From the NCBI RefSeq assembly GCF_002215215.1, contig NZ_CP018632.1:4212501-4276500 (forward strand): a stretch of 64,000 nt of DNA. The letters are read 5' to 3'. The DNA is from Granulosicoccus antarcticus IMCC3135. GTDB lineage: Bacteria; Pseudomonadota; Gammaproteobacteria; Granulosicoccales; Granulosicoccaceae. Shown one piece after another: positions 33,001 to 40,547 of the stretch. The notes below the pieces were generated by a model. It saw only the letters and a program-made list of their open reading frames with translations, was not told the origin of the DNA and did no database searches. The position numbers and the translations under genes are program-made. Each line of letters opens with the position of its first letter. Positions within the stretch are counted from its first letter, which is position 1.

Positions 33001-36000
33001 GTTGATCGTAAAATCACTGAGGTTTAACTGGTTGTTATCCCCGTTGGTGAAGTTCGCTAATGCTAAAGGAGAAATATAAACAGTTCCCTGACGAAACAGG
33101 GTTTGACTGGTAGATCCCGAATCGAACGCCCCACCCAGGGTTGTCGAAAATTCGGTAGGTGTTTCGGAAACAGGTGTTAATGATAACAATGGGTATTGGT
33201 AAGTGCCACCAATGGGAGACATATTGCGGACCGCATCTCCAGCCAGAATAGTAGGACCCGTCCACTCATTTCTCAGGGTAATGATATTCCCATCGATCGC
33301 GTTCTCATCCCAAAGATTAAGCCTGACATTTCGAGTATAGGTGTAATCCGCATAAGTCTCGCCAAGGCTGTTCGTATATCCATACCATGCAAATGATCGG
33401 TTACTACCAGCGTTCCCCTCGTACCAGCCATTTGCATCACTCAGTACGATTTCTGTTGCTCCAGCGACCAGATCGACCGCTAGAGTCGTATCAACTGCTG
33501 AAGCAACTTTTCCAACATGCTGCGCATGAATTCTTTCGCCATCAGTATCGTAACTGAAAAACCCGAGATATTGAGTTGTAGCTGGATCATGGTTTCCACC
33601 GACACCGTCACCAGAGAAGGCCGTTACCGAAACATCGTAAGTCTGGCTCGGGTCAACAGCAATCAGATTATCCGATGCCAGGGTCTGTTTGCCAATCACC
33701 GACGTAGAGGTGGAACCATCAAATTCCCCTATAAAGTTGCCAAATCCATTCTCGATAGTGGCCGCATCGTTGACCGCATCAACCGTAATAGCGACACTAT
33801 CGCTGACTTCGGCCTGATCAGAGGCAAGCGCCGCGATTTCGTCTATCGATAGTGCGCGTGAATAAACGCGAGCATCGTCGATCAAACCATTAAAATCATA
33901 GAGTGAATTACCATTGGCATGGGCGCCAATATATGAATCAGTACCCAAGGTATAGGATATCGATCCGCTTGCTACCGACGATTCGATCAACGTCCCATTC
34001 AAGTACAAGGCATGCGTATTGTTTGCATCGTCAAATACATACGCCACATGATTCCAGCCAGTGCCTGCAAGGGTAACAGTATCAGTAGTAATTACGTCGA
34101 TCCAGTCACTTCCGTCATAGTAGAATCCTGTGAGCCCGCCAACGGTCGTATCATCGGCGCGCAGAACCAGGCTGTCACCCAAACTGATGATTTCCGCACC
34201 ATCTGCATCTGCAGAAGACAGATTCACCCAGGCTGAGAGTGTCACGTTGGCAGGATCATTGAAAGTATCGACGATTGATACATGGTCGTCCACTCCATCA
34301 AGATTGAGCACCTCTACGCGCGTGCCATCAACAATGGTTGTTACGCCACCAACCAAGGTTCCGTTGTGAACCGTACCGGCGCTTTGGTCATCCGCGTTGC
34401 CACCAGTAAACGTGTAGTAAACCTCCAGATCAGCAGCCAATGCTGTCGACATGTCCAACGTCACGTTGCCGTTGAAGTCAGCATCGGGTGTGAACGTCAT
34501 TCCGTCCAGTGCTGCGTTAATATCCGACTCGGTACCGTTGAATGTAATCGAACTGCTACCTTGTCCACCTTCGACAATCGTGATTCCAACCAGACCGTCA
34601 AGAGTCAACACACCATCGTTTACCGACAGCGCGACCTGCATGAGAGTATTGGTCCCCCCCGTCGAATCGGAGACGCTCACCTGGTTGGCTCCGGTAAAAA
34701 TCAGAATCTCGTCTTCGTTGACGATCTGCGCTCCGGGAACGCTCTGGTTGGCATCCAGCTGATTATCAACCGTAATTCTCATCGCCTCCACATAACTCTG
34801 GCCAGAGGCATCAACTACCGTTACATCGATATCATGCGAAGTATTTGATTCGTAATCCAGCGTATTGGTCGCCGCAACCGTAATCTTGCCTGTGCTACTG
34901 TCGATGTCAAAATTATTGGACGCATCAGCCAGACTAAAGGCGAAACTTGAAAGCACCTCTCTGGCGTCCCACTCTATAACGTAGGCATGGTCATTATTAG
35001 CACCATGATCGGCCCAATTGCCATTACTGACCAAGCGTATACGAGTTTCTCCGGCGAGTGCAGATAGAGACATACCCGAGGCATAGTTACCATCAATAGC
35101 ACTACCAGCATCACCACCTGTCCAGAATTGTTCACCTACTTCGCTACCATGGAACCAATTCCAATCACCATCAATATTATCGTCTTCAGCACCGAGCCAG
35201 ATTTCATTTCCGCTATCAAAAACGTTCTGACGAATCAATTCGTTCTCATACGCCGAGCCGATAGTGACGAGTTGCCCCGATATTCCATTGATATCACTGC
35301 CGATTGCTGCAGAGGATGCCGTAGCAAAGTTGGAGGGCGAATCAATGAACCGATAGAACTTGCCAGTCCCCGCGTCGTAGGACAAAGTCTGATCATTGTT
35401 CAGGATCGTCGATATATCCTGCGAAATCTCTATAACTTGAACGTCGGCGACAATAGCGCCTTGTACGCCGGAATCCAGTGACTGGAAGCGCAGTATTGCC
35501 GTTGTGTCATCAGCTGTGAAGGTGAACGAACGTTGATCCCAACGCGGATTGGACGTCGACCACTCTGAGCTATCTGCGTGAGAAAAATCTTCGCTTTGTC
35601 CGTCGACGGATACTCGGACATCTTTGGTTGCTTCACCGCCGGTGTGATTACCTGTCAGAGCAAAGATCACTTGATATTGTCGGCCTGCTTCCACCGTCAA
35701 TGATTGACTGATGCTACCAGGGCTGGTTTCGTTCAGATCAACGCTGCGTCCCCCCAATGGCGATTCGGCAAAAACACTGCCCAGTAGTTCAACTTCTCCG
35801 GACTCTACAACCCAACTTCCGAAAGTCGACGGTGCCGTATAGATCTGGTATGTGCCGGGATAAGCGGCATCAAGAAAGAGCCCATCACGTACGACATCGT
35901 TATTGATATCCGGATAACCCGGCACGGCGAAACCGGCAATGGCTCCGTCGATTGCGGTCTCCGCAATATGCAAGTCTTCGACAGGTGTGCTGGCAATAAA

Positions 36001-39000
36001 CCCAGTACCACTAGCATGGCTGACACCCAAGTTATTGCCACTAACGATATCTACAACTTCTGCTGACCCATCAAATCCATCCATCTGCCAATTGGCTATC
36101 AATCCACTGGGCAAGGCAGCGCCGTCAAATTTGTGCTGCTGATTCAGCGCGATTTCTTCAACGCTTCGCACTTCGTCCCAAACGCGAATGTCATACAGAG
36201 TTCCAAACAGAGTTTGTTCAACTTTATAGCCCGAATCCGAACCGTCTTGATCATTTCCTATCGCTAGATCGCCGCCCGTAGCGATGGTATGCCCAACTTC
36301 CAACCCTGTGATGCGTTCGGCAAACTTACCATCGATATAAAACGTCACGTCACCGTTGGTATTGTCCCAACTCACCGCAACATGGTGCCTCTCCCCATCA
36401 AACAGTTCAGAGTAGATGTTGCTGGTTGTTACGTTGGTGTTGTTTATTTTCAGGCGCAGATGATCCCCTGCATCAAAACGCAAACGGATTTCGTCCGAGC
36501 TGACGTAGTAGGAAAAAAGGGCGGGTTCGTTGTCATGATCCTCAAGGCTGAATGATGTTTCCAATGTAAACGCGGTTAGCCCGCCGAGAAGCGCACTGCC
36601 GTCACTTGCCTTTAGGTAGGCATCATTACCGCCATCGGTATTCAGCTCGATACCGTTGGACAGATCACTCGGTGCGTTGCTTGATTCGACAAAGTCGAGC
36701 AAATAAATCGCGAAGGCCTCATCATGAGTGTTCCCATCTCCGCTGGTGACACGAACGTTCAGCGTCTGCGTTGCATTGCTCTCGTAGTCCAACAAAGAAC
36801 CATCCGCAACGGTAATCTGGCCATTGTCGACGTTGACAGTGAAGGCTCCAGCAACCGTTTGACTATTAATCGAATAGACCAACGGATTAGTATCATCCAG
36901 AACGTCGTCGGCATTCCATTCGATGACATAATTATGAAGAGACCCTGTGGTAGGGGAGTCATACCAGATCCCATCAGCCGAGTCGAGCCGAATTGCGTCT
37001 TCGTCACCACTGTTATTGGGTTGTGAGGATGTAAGCCAGTTGGAATACTGCCCCGCTGAAAAGCCATCAATGCCACCGTCCCAGAACTTGTCAGCCTCAT
37101 CTCCGCCTTCAACCCATCGCCATTCACCCTCGACAGCAGCATCGGTACCGCCAAGAAAAACGCTGCCCGCACCAAACGAGGCATTCGCAATTTCGCGAAC
37201 GAACGCGTTTTCGTATGCGGAACGAATCGTAGCCAATTGTCCATTGGCAGAACTGAGCGTAGTGGACTCGGCGTTGGATTTCGCAGTATTCCAGTCGAAT
37301 GATCCCGCCACTACTTTGTAGAACTTGCCCGTTTCCGCGCTATAGCGTAAATCGGAATCTGCAGCCAACAAGGAAGCGATTTGAGCATCACGCGCCGCAT
37401 CGACCCCCGCTACTGAACCAACAACGGTCCCATCAAGTGCGCTTTCATCCGCTGAAAACGTTAACCTGGCTTCACTAGCGGTAAAACCACTTTGCACCAC
37501 ATGCTGCACCGTCAGATTATTCCCACTGACAACCTCTGTGACAACCCCATCAACGGAGAGGTCATCAAATCGCCAATTGGCAACCATGTCAGTTTCGTTA
37601 AAGGGAAGCGTGCTTTTATAGCTGGAAGCCATTTGGCTATCAGTGCGCACAACATTGAAAAAGCGAACATCTCGAAGCTGGCCAACCAGTGTTTCGCCTG
37701 AATCGAAGGCACCACCCAGGATGTCTTGATCCTGTCCGATAATAAATTCACCATTGGCCAATGTGCCACTCGCCCCCGTAGCAGAGTCAACGTGTACTCC
37801 GTCGACGTAGTACTTGATGACACCGGAGGTTCCATTCCAACTGAAGGCTATCGTGTGATCGCCACCGTCAAAGAGCTGCATTTGTGCAACGGAACCGGTT
37901 ACTCCCGCAAAAGCGAGTATCCCGCCGGAGCTCACTCTGAAATCCCCCGCACCCGACGCATGGGCGTTGGAAAACAGCACGGATGCCGTACTGGAGCTCT
38001 GCAGTCCGGACACCTGGACCTCGGCCGTGAGACGATCGCCCGTCCAGAAAGCGGCGTTGTCGGCTATCAGATAGACATCATTCCCCCCGTCCTGGTTAAT
38101 ACTCAGACCACCTTCGGTTGTTGACGTTGTGGTCAAATCAACCGGCGCCAATAGTCCTGACCAGTCATCTTGTATTTCGGCACTAGCTGCGACAGCGTGC
38201 TCGACCTCTCCGCTGCGGTATTCAAGATCCCAGTCTCCGCCCAATGTGGCGTGTCCCGTCAGGTCAATCGATGCCGCCACATCGGTACCTGTTATACGTG
38301 CCAGACTATCAACAAAGTTCTGCCCTTGAATCGTTGAGGCAAGATCACAACCGTATATCAGCAAATCACCGTCAACATCAAAGGCATCGCCCCAAGCAGC
38401 AAACTCGTCGGATCTGTCACTCAAAAGAGTCGAATCCAATCGGGTTGAACCTATGTCGAGGGCACCGTCAAACCCGTGCGATATGATGTGTACCGCATCC
38501 AGCGAGTCATGCTTTGCCAGCACTTCACTAATCTGCTCGATGCCATCACGGGAGTTATCAAGAACAAAGACTTCGAACTGCCGTCCGCTGTCCCCCTGAT
38601 TGATCAGGTCATCCACCAGTTGCTGATAGTTGACGGTATCGGTGTCCACGAACACCAGCTCACGGACATCAATGGTTTGCCGAATCGTAGAAGCCTGTGT
38701 TTCCTCAGCGCTCGCATCATTTTGCACACGACTGCGCGAGATCAGGCTTGCCTCAACCAAAGTGTCGGTTCGGTCCGTAAATGCGACAGCTTCGGGTTCA
38801 CTGACGGCTTCAGCACCCACAGACGTGCCAATGTCATTAGTGCCAATATAGCTGTCGATAAGCTGCGTAACTGTCCTGGTCATGAGTGTTTCGCTAAAGC
38901 TGGCTTGCAGCTCTGCACTCACCGCTAGCTGACTCTCGACATTGCCTCGCTGATACTCAAGCTGCCAGTCGCCACCCTTGTCCGTAGAGCCTGTGAGATC

Positions 39001-39603
39001 GCTGGAGGCGCCCACATCAGCTCCGGTCAAACGGGCTATCGTGTCTACGAACTGCCGTCCAGCCCCGTCTGCCGCAACTTCACAGCCGTAAAGCAGAATG
39101 TCCGCCTCAGGAACCAAGGCACTACGCCAACTCGCTACATCCTCTGCCCGAGACAATAGATCCAGTGTCTGGATGCGTTGACCGCCCAGTTCCAGCACAC
39201 CACTGCTACCGTGTGATATCACATGTATGGCAGTCAACCCACGCTGTTCTGCCAGAATCTCAGTGATCTGACTCAATGCATCTGTACTTGAATCCAATAC
39301 CAGAACCTGCGTACTTCCCTGCCCTGAGCGCAACAGATCATCCAGCAACGTGTCCAGATCAGGTAAGTCCGAATCCAGGATCACCAACTCTTTGCTCTGT
39401 AACCCTGCCACTTGAGCCTGAACGTCAACCAAGAGCTCACCACTCTCAGTCTTTTGGAATAAAACCAATTCGGCCGCAGGCTCGGGCACAAAATCCAATG
39501 CGTTCAATGCCGCATCCGCCGAGAACAGTATTCGCGTCTCCAGGGTCTCTAGATGAAAATCCGGAAACGAGTGCTGTTTGGACTGTTTGGGTCTACGAAA
39601 CAT
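21055..39603 (-). CDS. giant LEPR-XLL/DUF4347 multi-domain surface-type protein, 6182 residues
   Basis: One uninterrupted frame. The basic N-terminus carries LETLETRILFSADAAL (residues 18-33), a LEPR-XLL-like sorting motif, instead of a classical signal peptide. Two DUF4347 domains follow at about 72-225 and 316-468, each with SHG and YGC motifs. Next come LamG/concanavalin-like domains (first at about 490-655, at least four in all), two C-type-lectin-like domains (roughly plus-strand 36905-37380 and 34955-35400), DUF642-like carbohydrate-binding modules, and cadherin/tandem-95-like beta domains with many NDAP linkers. An array of 21 near-identical 93-residue units spans residues 3781-5733, then one more cadherin-like unit. 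A hydrophobic segment at about 6107-6146 (TAGVVTWILRSGLLISTTL) precedes an acidic tail. The composition is Asp/Thr/Asn-rich, as in secreted calcium-binding adhesins, but no RTX nonapeptides are seen. It is fifth in a six-gene operon. An adhesin or biofilm role is inferred, probably displayed with its C-terminus held at a membrane. Confidence 0.9.
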   Translation of the reverse strand: MFRRPKQSKQHSFPDFHLETLETRILFSADAALNALDFVPEPAAELVLFQKTESGELLVDVQAQVAGLQSKELVILDSDLPDLDTLLDDLLRSGQGSTQVLVLDSSTDALSQITEILAEQRGLTAIHVISHGSSGVLELGGQRIQTLDLLSRAEDVASWRSALVPEADILLYGCEVAADGAGRQFVDTIARLTGADVGASSDLTGSTDKGGDWQLEYQRGNVESQLAVSAELQASFSETLMTRTVTQLIDSYIGTNDIGTSVGAEAVSEPEAVAFTDRTDTLVEASLISRSRVQNDASAEETQASTIRQTIDVRELVFVDTDTVNYQQLVDDLINQGDSGRQFEVFVLDNSRDGIEQISEVLAKHDSLDAVHIISHGFDGALDIGSTRLDSTLLSDRSDEFAAWGDAFDVDGDLLIYGCDLASTIQGQNFVDSLARITGTDVAASIDLTGHATLGGDWDLEYRSGEVEHAVAASAEIQDDWSGLLAPVDLTTTSTTEGGLSINQDGGNDVYLIADNAAFWTGDRLTAEVQVSGLQSSSTASVLFSNAHASGAGDFRVSSGGILAFAGVTGSVAQMQLFDGGDHTIAFSWNGTSGVIKYYVDGVHVDSATGASGTLANGEFIIGQDQDILGGAFDSGETLVGQLRDVRFFNVVRTDSQMASSYKSTLPFNETDMVANWRFDDLSVDGVVTEVVSGNNLTVQHVVQSGFTASEARLTFSADESALDGTVVGSVAGVDAARDAQIASLLAADSDLRYSAETGKFYKVVAGSFDWNTAKSNAESTTLSSANGQLATIRSAYENAFVREIANASFGAGSVFLGGTDAAVEGEWRWVEGGDEADKFWDGGIDGFSAGQYSNWLTSSQPNNSGDEDAIRLDSADGIWYDSPTTGSLHNYVIEWNADDVLDDTNPLVYSINSQTVAGAFTVNVDNGQITVADGSLLDYESNATQTLNVRVTSGDGNTHDEAFAIYLLDFVESSNAPSDLSNGIELNTDGGNDAYLKASDGSALLGGLTAFTLETSFSLEDHDNEPALFSYYVSSDEIRLRFDAGDHLRLKINNTNVTTSNIYSELFDGERHHVAVSWDNTNGDVTFYIDGKFAERITGLEVGHTIATGGDLAIGNDQDGSDSGYKVEQTLFGTLYDIRVWDEVRSVEEIALNQQHKFDGAALPSGLIANWQMDGFDGSAEVVDIVSGNNLGVSHASGTGFIASTPVEDLHIAETAIDGAIAGFAVPGYPDINNDVVRDGLFLDAAYPGTYQIYTAPSTFGSWVVESGEVELLGSVFAESPLGGRSVDLNETSPGSISQSLTVEAGRQYQVIFALTGNHTGGEATKDVRVSVDGQSEDFSHADSSEWSTSNPRWDQRSFTFTADDTTAILRFQSLDSGVQGAIVADVQVIEISQDISTILNNDQTLSYDAGTGKFYRFIDSPSNFATASSAAIGSDINGISGQLVTIGSAYENELIRQNVFDSGNEIWLGAEDDNIDGDWNWFHGSEVGEQFWTGGDAGSAIDGNYASGMSLSALAGETRIRLVSNGNWADHGANNDHAYVIEWDAREVLSSFAFSLADASNNFDIDSSTGKITVAATNTLDYESNTSHDIDVTVVDASGQSYVEAMRITVDNQLDANQSVPGAQIVNEDEILIFTGANQVSVSDSTGGTNTLMQVALSVNDGVLTLDGLVGITIVEGGQGSSSITFNGTESDINAALDGMTFTPDADFNGNVTLDMSTALAADLEVYYTFTGGNADDQSAGTVHNGTLVGGVTTIVDGTRVEVLNLDGVDDHVSIVDTFNDPANVTLSAWVNLSSADADGAEIISLGDSLVLRADDTTVGGLTGFYYDGSDWIDVITTDTVTLAGTGWNHVAYVFDDANNTHALYLNGTLIESSVASGSISYTLGTDSYIGAHANGNSLYDFNGLIDDARVYSRALSIDEIAALASDQAEVSDSVAITVDAVNDAATIENGFGNFIGEFDGSTSTSVIGKQTLASDNLIAVDPSQTYDVSVTAFSGDGVGGNHDPATTQYLGFFSYDTDGERIHAQHVGKVASAVDTTLAVDLVAGATEIVLSDANGWYEGNAGSNRSFAWYGYTNSLGETYADYTYTRNVRLNLWDENAIDGNIITLRNEWTGPTILAGDAVRNMSPIGGTYQYPLLSLTPVSETPTEFSTTLGGAFDSGSTSQTLFRQGTVYISPLALANFTNGDNNQLNLSDFTINSSVGATVFTEDEGPVAIIDEEFSLTDPDDTYAEGLTVTLSGGKAGDIFRVDETTINGLGISVSGVPADALTGDGTITLTLSSNVEDSVAFQDYENALRAITFENISDDPDTSSRTISFVVDDGTDESTVDTLVMQVKAVDDAPVVSVVASSPIWTENASPVGLFSSTSIDPVEAGELVSSLVFTVDGIADGAKESLIIDGESIELTDDFTAVTNTLGYDVAVTVSGSTATVSISDESGISASAAEILVDNLLYDNTSEAPSGTTRTVTLVSVSDSDLDGVNDTTNVGVASSVVVTGVNDAPVLDNTGHLVLDTITEDETSNIGNLVSEIIASDGGDRITDADTAALEGIGVMGVTNSNGKWQFNTGSGWTDVGIVSTSSSLLLRASDSLRFVPDGLDSDVAHVTFSAWDQTSGTVGSKVDASSFGGSSAFSAEVEIASITVSAVADSPVATGNTVVVNEDTPLIIGPDDFKFSDAEDDDLASVTITGLNLNGGTLTHSAGGVTVNNGMTVTAAELADLTFISAFNDSTDSYFTYTVNDAGTGVTSAVMNITVNALNDAPVLTSTGGSTGYTENANPTFVDAGLTISDVDVGDFDGGSLTVTISVNGTVNDQLTIVSGGNISVSGKELYQSGVLVGTFSGGKGTSPLLVAFNVNSTASIVQEVGRQIVYFNTSDDPVIAPRTIDFVATDGDGGTGNTTQKTLSVTAVADAPIAVDDRASLTFDGVDDYINVGSDASLEITGSTLTLEAWVKPAAYNAGNGSIVLNREGEYEIGISDTGALRWAFTNTNPGWAWHETGFLVPLDNWSHLAVSNDNGIVSTFVNGTLVDFYEGSGSLGDAHADKDEFHIGGRMNGAAGQYFNGQIADVRLWDIARSEADILASLNQELPAQAGLIGNWELNEGSGSTAADSAGSNDGALTDGAATGAPLWNAYGTDQDSTLNIDAINNDTDGENDTLTIDQIDGNAAAVGIPVVLSSGAEVTLMADGSVDYDPAGAFDSLNDTQTASDSFVYRISDGNGGTDTATVHLSITGLNDIPVATGNTVTADEDVPLVIGVADFNFNDAENDLLVSVTITDLTLNGGTLTHSAGAVTVTNGMTVTAAQLADLTFISAFNDSTNSSFTYTVNDGGSGITSAVMDIIVNAVNDAPMFVNPELIDNGTFDTNLSGWTTSVDVQVALGELRFGSGDKVGPHTISQSIDTIIGSTYELSFDYRDGSSYKNQSLQVSVDGSSNLLTTSQILTDIAGTTFVRYTYSFTADSNSAIITFTDTSDTANVSDDTVGVDNFLDNVSIRNIPGNMSEATFVEGGSAVVLDSDNTLFDKELSNGVDTFENTTLSLYRTLSSNGQDVFSGTGLLGALTEGGGLVYNSVTVGTVTNNSAGTLLLTFNAAADNDDVNNVIRAIAYSNSGEAPSASVQIDWIFNDNNNAGAQGSGGDLLAAASTIVTITAVNDAPVASTIEAMPLAYTENQGPVGITSTLAISDIDDTNLESAVVQITANHVVSEDILTFLNQNGISGSWNAAAGELSLTGQATVVQYEAALRSITYSNSSESPNTLTRTVSFTVNDGNANSNTQSRDIAITSVNDAPTGVVTIDNTSPDEGDVLTASNTLADNDGLGTISYQWQRDGVDVVGAAGNTYTTVQADVDTAIRVVASYTDGDGTAETVSSTSTAAVENLNDAPTGTVTIDNTTPDQGDVLTASNNLADEDGLGTISYQWQRDGVNILGAVKTTYTTIQADVGSAFQVVASYTDAQGTPESVTSTATAPVGNVNDSPTGTVTIDNTTPDQGDVLTASNNLADEDGLGTITYQWQRDGLNISGATNTTYTTIQADVGTAIQVVASYTDAQGTSESVASTATAAVGNVNDAPTGTVTIDNTTPDEGDVLTASNTLADEDGLGTITYQWQRDGVNISGATNTTYTTIQTDVGSTVQVVASYTDGQGTSESVTSTATVAIGNVNDVPTGTVTIDSTTPNEGDILTASNTLADEDGLGTITYQWQRDGVNISGATNTTYTTIQADVGTAIQVVASYTDAQGTSESVASTATAAVGNVNDSPTGTVTIDNTTPDDGDVLTASNTLADEDGLGAITYQWQRDGVNISGATNTTYTTIQTDVGSTVQVVASYTDGQGTSESVTSTATAAVGNVNDAPTGTVTIDNTAPDEGEVLTASNTLADEDGLGTITYQWQRDGVNISGATNTTYTTIQADVGTVIQAVASYTDSQGTPESVTSTATAAVGNVNDSPTGTVTIDNTMPDQGDVLTASNTLADEDGLGTISYQWQRDGVDISGATNTTYTTIQTDVGSTVQVVASYTDGQGTSESVTSTATVAVGNVNDIPTGTVTIDSTTPNEGDILTASNTLADEDGLGTITYQWQRDGVNISGATNTTYTTIHADVGTAIQAVASYTDSQGTPESVTSTATAAVGNVNDSPTGAVTIDNTIPDQGDVLTASNTLADEDGLGTVSYQWQRDGVDISSATNTSYTTVQADVGAVIRVVASYTDDQGTPESVSSSATAAVGNVNDVPTGTVTIDSTTPNEGDILTASNTLADEDGLGTVSYQWQRDGLDISGATNTIYTTVQTDVGSVVRVVASYTDNQGTPESVSSSATAAVGNVNDAPTGTVTIDNTAPDEGDVLTASNTLADEDGMGAITYQWQRDGVDISSATNMSYTTVQADVGVVIRVVASYTDNQGMTESVSSTATAPVGNVNDSPTGTVTIDNAMPGQGDVLTASNTLADEDGLEAITYQWQRDGVNITGATNTTYTMIQADVGTAIQVVASYTDSQGTSESLTSTATAAVGNVNDAPTGAVTIDNTAPDQGDALTASNTLADEDGLGTVSYQWQRDGLDISGATNTIYTTVQTDVGSVVRVVASYTDNQGTAESVSSAATAAVGNVNDAPTGAVTIDNTTPDENDVLTASNNLADEDGLGIISYQWQRDGVNITGAMNTTYTTIQADVGTAIQVVASYTDSQGTPESVTSTATAAVGNVNDSPTGTVTIDNTAPDEGDVLTASNTLADEDGLGAITYQWQRDGVDISSATNTSYTTVQADVGVVIRVVASYTDNQGMTESVSSAATAAVGNVNDAPTGTVTIDNTAPDEGDVLTASNTLADEDGLGTITYQWQRDSVDILGATNTTYTTVQADVGAVIRVVASYTDDQGTAESVSSAATAAVGNVNDAPTGTVKIDNTAPDQGDVLTASNTLADQDGLGTISYQWQRGGVDITGATNMTYITVQTDVGAEIQVVASYTDSQGTPESVTSTATAAVGNVNDSPTGAVTIDNTAPDEGDVLTASNTLADEDGLGAITYQWQRDGVDISSATNMSYTTVQADVGVVIRVVASYTDNQGMTESVTSTATVAVGNVNDVPTGTVTIDSTTPNEGDILTASNTLADEDGLGTITYQWQRDGVNISGATNTTYTTIQADVGTAIQVVASYTDSQGTPESVASTATAAVGNVNDAPTGAVTIDNTAPDQGDVLTASNTLADEDGLGPISYQWQRDGVDIIGATSATYTTIETDVGSTLRVVASYNDAQGTPESVSSATTANIANVNDAPVIISDGGGATASVSVDENQTSVTTVMASDEDAGATQSYSLSGGLDQAAFTIDAGTGVLTFNVAPDYEIKNTFEVKVTVTDNDGLTMDQFLTINVQDVNEIPTAQTDTLEAIDNRVLTIDPLKSLLSNDTDPEQGVLTLVSFSQPRHGTLTLTTSGMMEYEPDDHFVGLDSFDYEVMDSGGNVVSARVFLDVKASNDEILGLGSPTLGAAQPVTNEVQEALDANLENVASIQLGAVPSVFTPLISQETTDDVALRYGEPVVASASNVSNAYTTKDALSDSEFILVTEQMGGSVQHLPSTTARLGASTISALLQTVLDHKVSDMDAVFELNQNEQYRSIELIDAIFALRNQIDQMVEKSSNSNPLVTLSPTVVGASLTAGVVTWILRSGLLISTTLTAAPLWRPLDTVAILTRSDDEEPWFEADVRDESAHHVTAANDPDNQDRKNG
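22405..28263 (-). repeat. 21 tandem 279-bp (93-residue) repeats inside the giant gene
   Basis: Units begin at NDAPTG/NDSPTG/NDVPTG and end at AAVGNV, each exactly 93 codons with no length variation across 5,859 bp. Each unit is a beta-sandwich-type module with YQWQRDG and VVASYTD cores. Units come in recurring subtypes: for example the fourth, sixth and eighth share QTDVGSTVQVVASYTDGQG, and the twelfth, sixteenth and nineteenth share DISSATN plus NQGMTESV. This points to duplication and gene conversion within the array. It is the most assembly-prone part of the window. Confidence 0.95.
38200..39390 (-). other. tandem DUF4347 domains with His/Cys dyads
   Basis: Two homologous domains within the giant protein. 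Each has a beta-strand ending in SHG (His131, His376) and a later strand ending in YGC (Cys174, Cys419), then LTGADVGAS/ITGTDVAAS and GGDWxLEY. The spacing of a His-Gly and a Gly-Cys at the ends of strands resembles caspase-like (clan CD) cysteine peptidases. Catalysis is inferred, not established by anything here. Confidence 0.75.
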
Positions 39604-39611
39604 GGGAATGC

Positions 39612-40547
39612 TTACTGCCCGGATGATTCTGGTTCAACAACCTCATTCTCAGGATTAGCCGCTGCCAGCCCTGGCCCGAATGTGATGCGACAACGCTGAC
39701 CAGCCGGTATCTTGTAATCCGGGTTGGAGAGCTTCAGTCGCACTCCAAACGTACCGCTGCGCGTATCCAGCATTGCATCGACCACATCCACAGTCGAGAA
39801 CAAGGCGGATTCACCTCCGAGCTCCGGATACAACCGCGCCAGATCGCCAACAGCAATCGTACCGAACAATCGAGCCGGCAGCATGACTTCCACACGCAAA
39901 GGATCCAGTGCGGCAATCGTCATCACCGGGTTGTCGTAAACGAACTCGCCTGCAAAAGCCAATTGCGCCACGACGACGCCATCCACTGGACTTGTCAGAA
40001 TGCGCCGGGCATATAAGCGTTGTGAGCGCTTGAGTTCCAGCTGCTGTATGTTTCTGTTCTCCACCGCTAAAGTCAATGCTGCACTGGCTATTTGATAATT
40101 TGATCTGGATTCGTCGCGTTGTTGGGCCGATACCATGCTCTGTTGATACAAATCTTCCAGTCGTGTCAGTTCCATTTTCGCCAGTCTCAGGTCCGCCTCC
40201 CGGGCCTGTACTTCACTCTTTGTGGTAGCTCGTAATTCAGCCAGCGCGACCTCAGAGCTTTCCACCCCGGACTCCAACTGCGCCACCGGTTGTCCTCTGA
40301 TAACCCTCTCTCCCCGATCCACCAGCAACTTGTCAATCACGCCTTGCACCGGACTTCCTACATCCGACACAACCCAGGGCTCGATCAGGCAATCCAGAGC
40401 CTCTTCCGGGATGGGCTCAGAAGCACTTGCCATGGACGAATATATGAATACCAGAAAGGCACCGCTGATCAGCACCGCTGAGCGGGAGAACAGACAACCG
40501 GGCCACGTTGATTTCACAGGCAGAGATAGAACTATTGGTAATATCAT
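39612..40547 (-). CDS. periplasmic efflux adaptor (HlyD/RND MFP type)
   Basis: 311 residues. An N-terminal hydrophobic segment (VLISGAFLVFIYSSMASA) serves as signal or anchor. The lipoyl half-motif SPVQGVIDKLLVDRGERVIRGQPVAQLES is followed by an alpha-helical hairpin of about 90 residues (VALAELRATTKSEVQARE onward), and the second lipoyl half reads RRILTSPVDGVVVAQLAFAGEFV. A beta-barrel domain follows. This is the three-part plan of membrane-fusion proteins that bridge an inner-membrane machine to an outer-membrane duct. Its ATG overlaps the SecA-like stop by 4 bp, and it ends 8 bp before the giant gene. No partner RND pump or TolC gene is present nearby. Confidence 0.9.
   Translation of the reverse strand: MILPIVLSLPVKSTWPGCLFSRSAVLISGAFLVFIYSSMASASEPIPEEALDCLIEPWVVSDVGSPVQGVIDKLLVDRGERVIRGQPVAQLESGVESSEVALAELRATTKSEVQAREADLRLAKMELTRLEDLYQQSMVSAQQRDESRSNYQIASAALTLAVENRNIQQLELKRSQRLYARRILTSPVDGVVVAQLAFAGEFVYDNPVMTIAALDPLRVEVMLPARLFGTIAVGDLARLYPELGGESALFSTVDVVDAMLDTRSGTFGVRLKLSNPDYKIPAGQRCRITFGPGLAAANPENEVVEPESSGQ

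Noticed and set aside
36759-37244. 161-codon minus-strand frame within the giant gene
   Set aside because: It is an out-of-frame shadow of a C-type-lectin-like domain region, with no start context or recognisable motifs.
21055-39603. Type I secretion (RTX) substrate
   Set aside because: No glycine-rich GGxGxDxUx nonapeptides were seen, and no ABC exporter of the HlyB kind is in the operon. The C-terminus is hydrophobic then acidic, unlike an RTX secretion signal.
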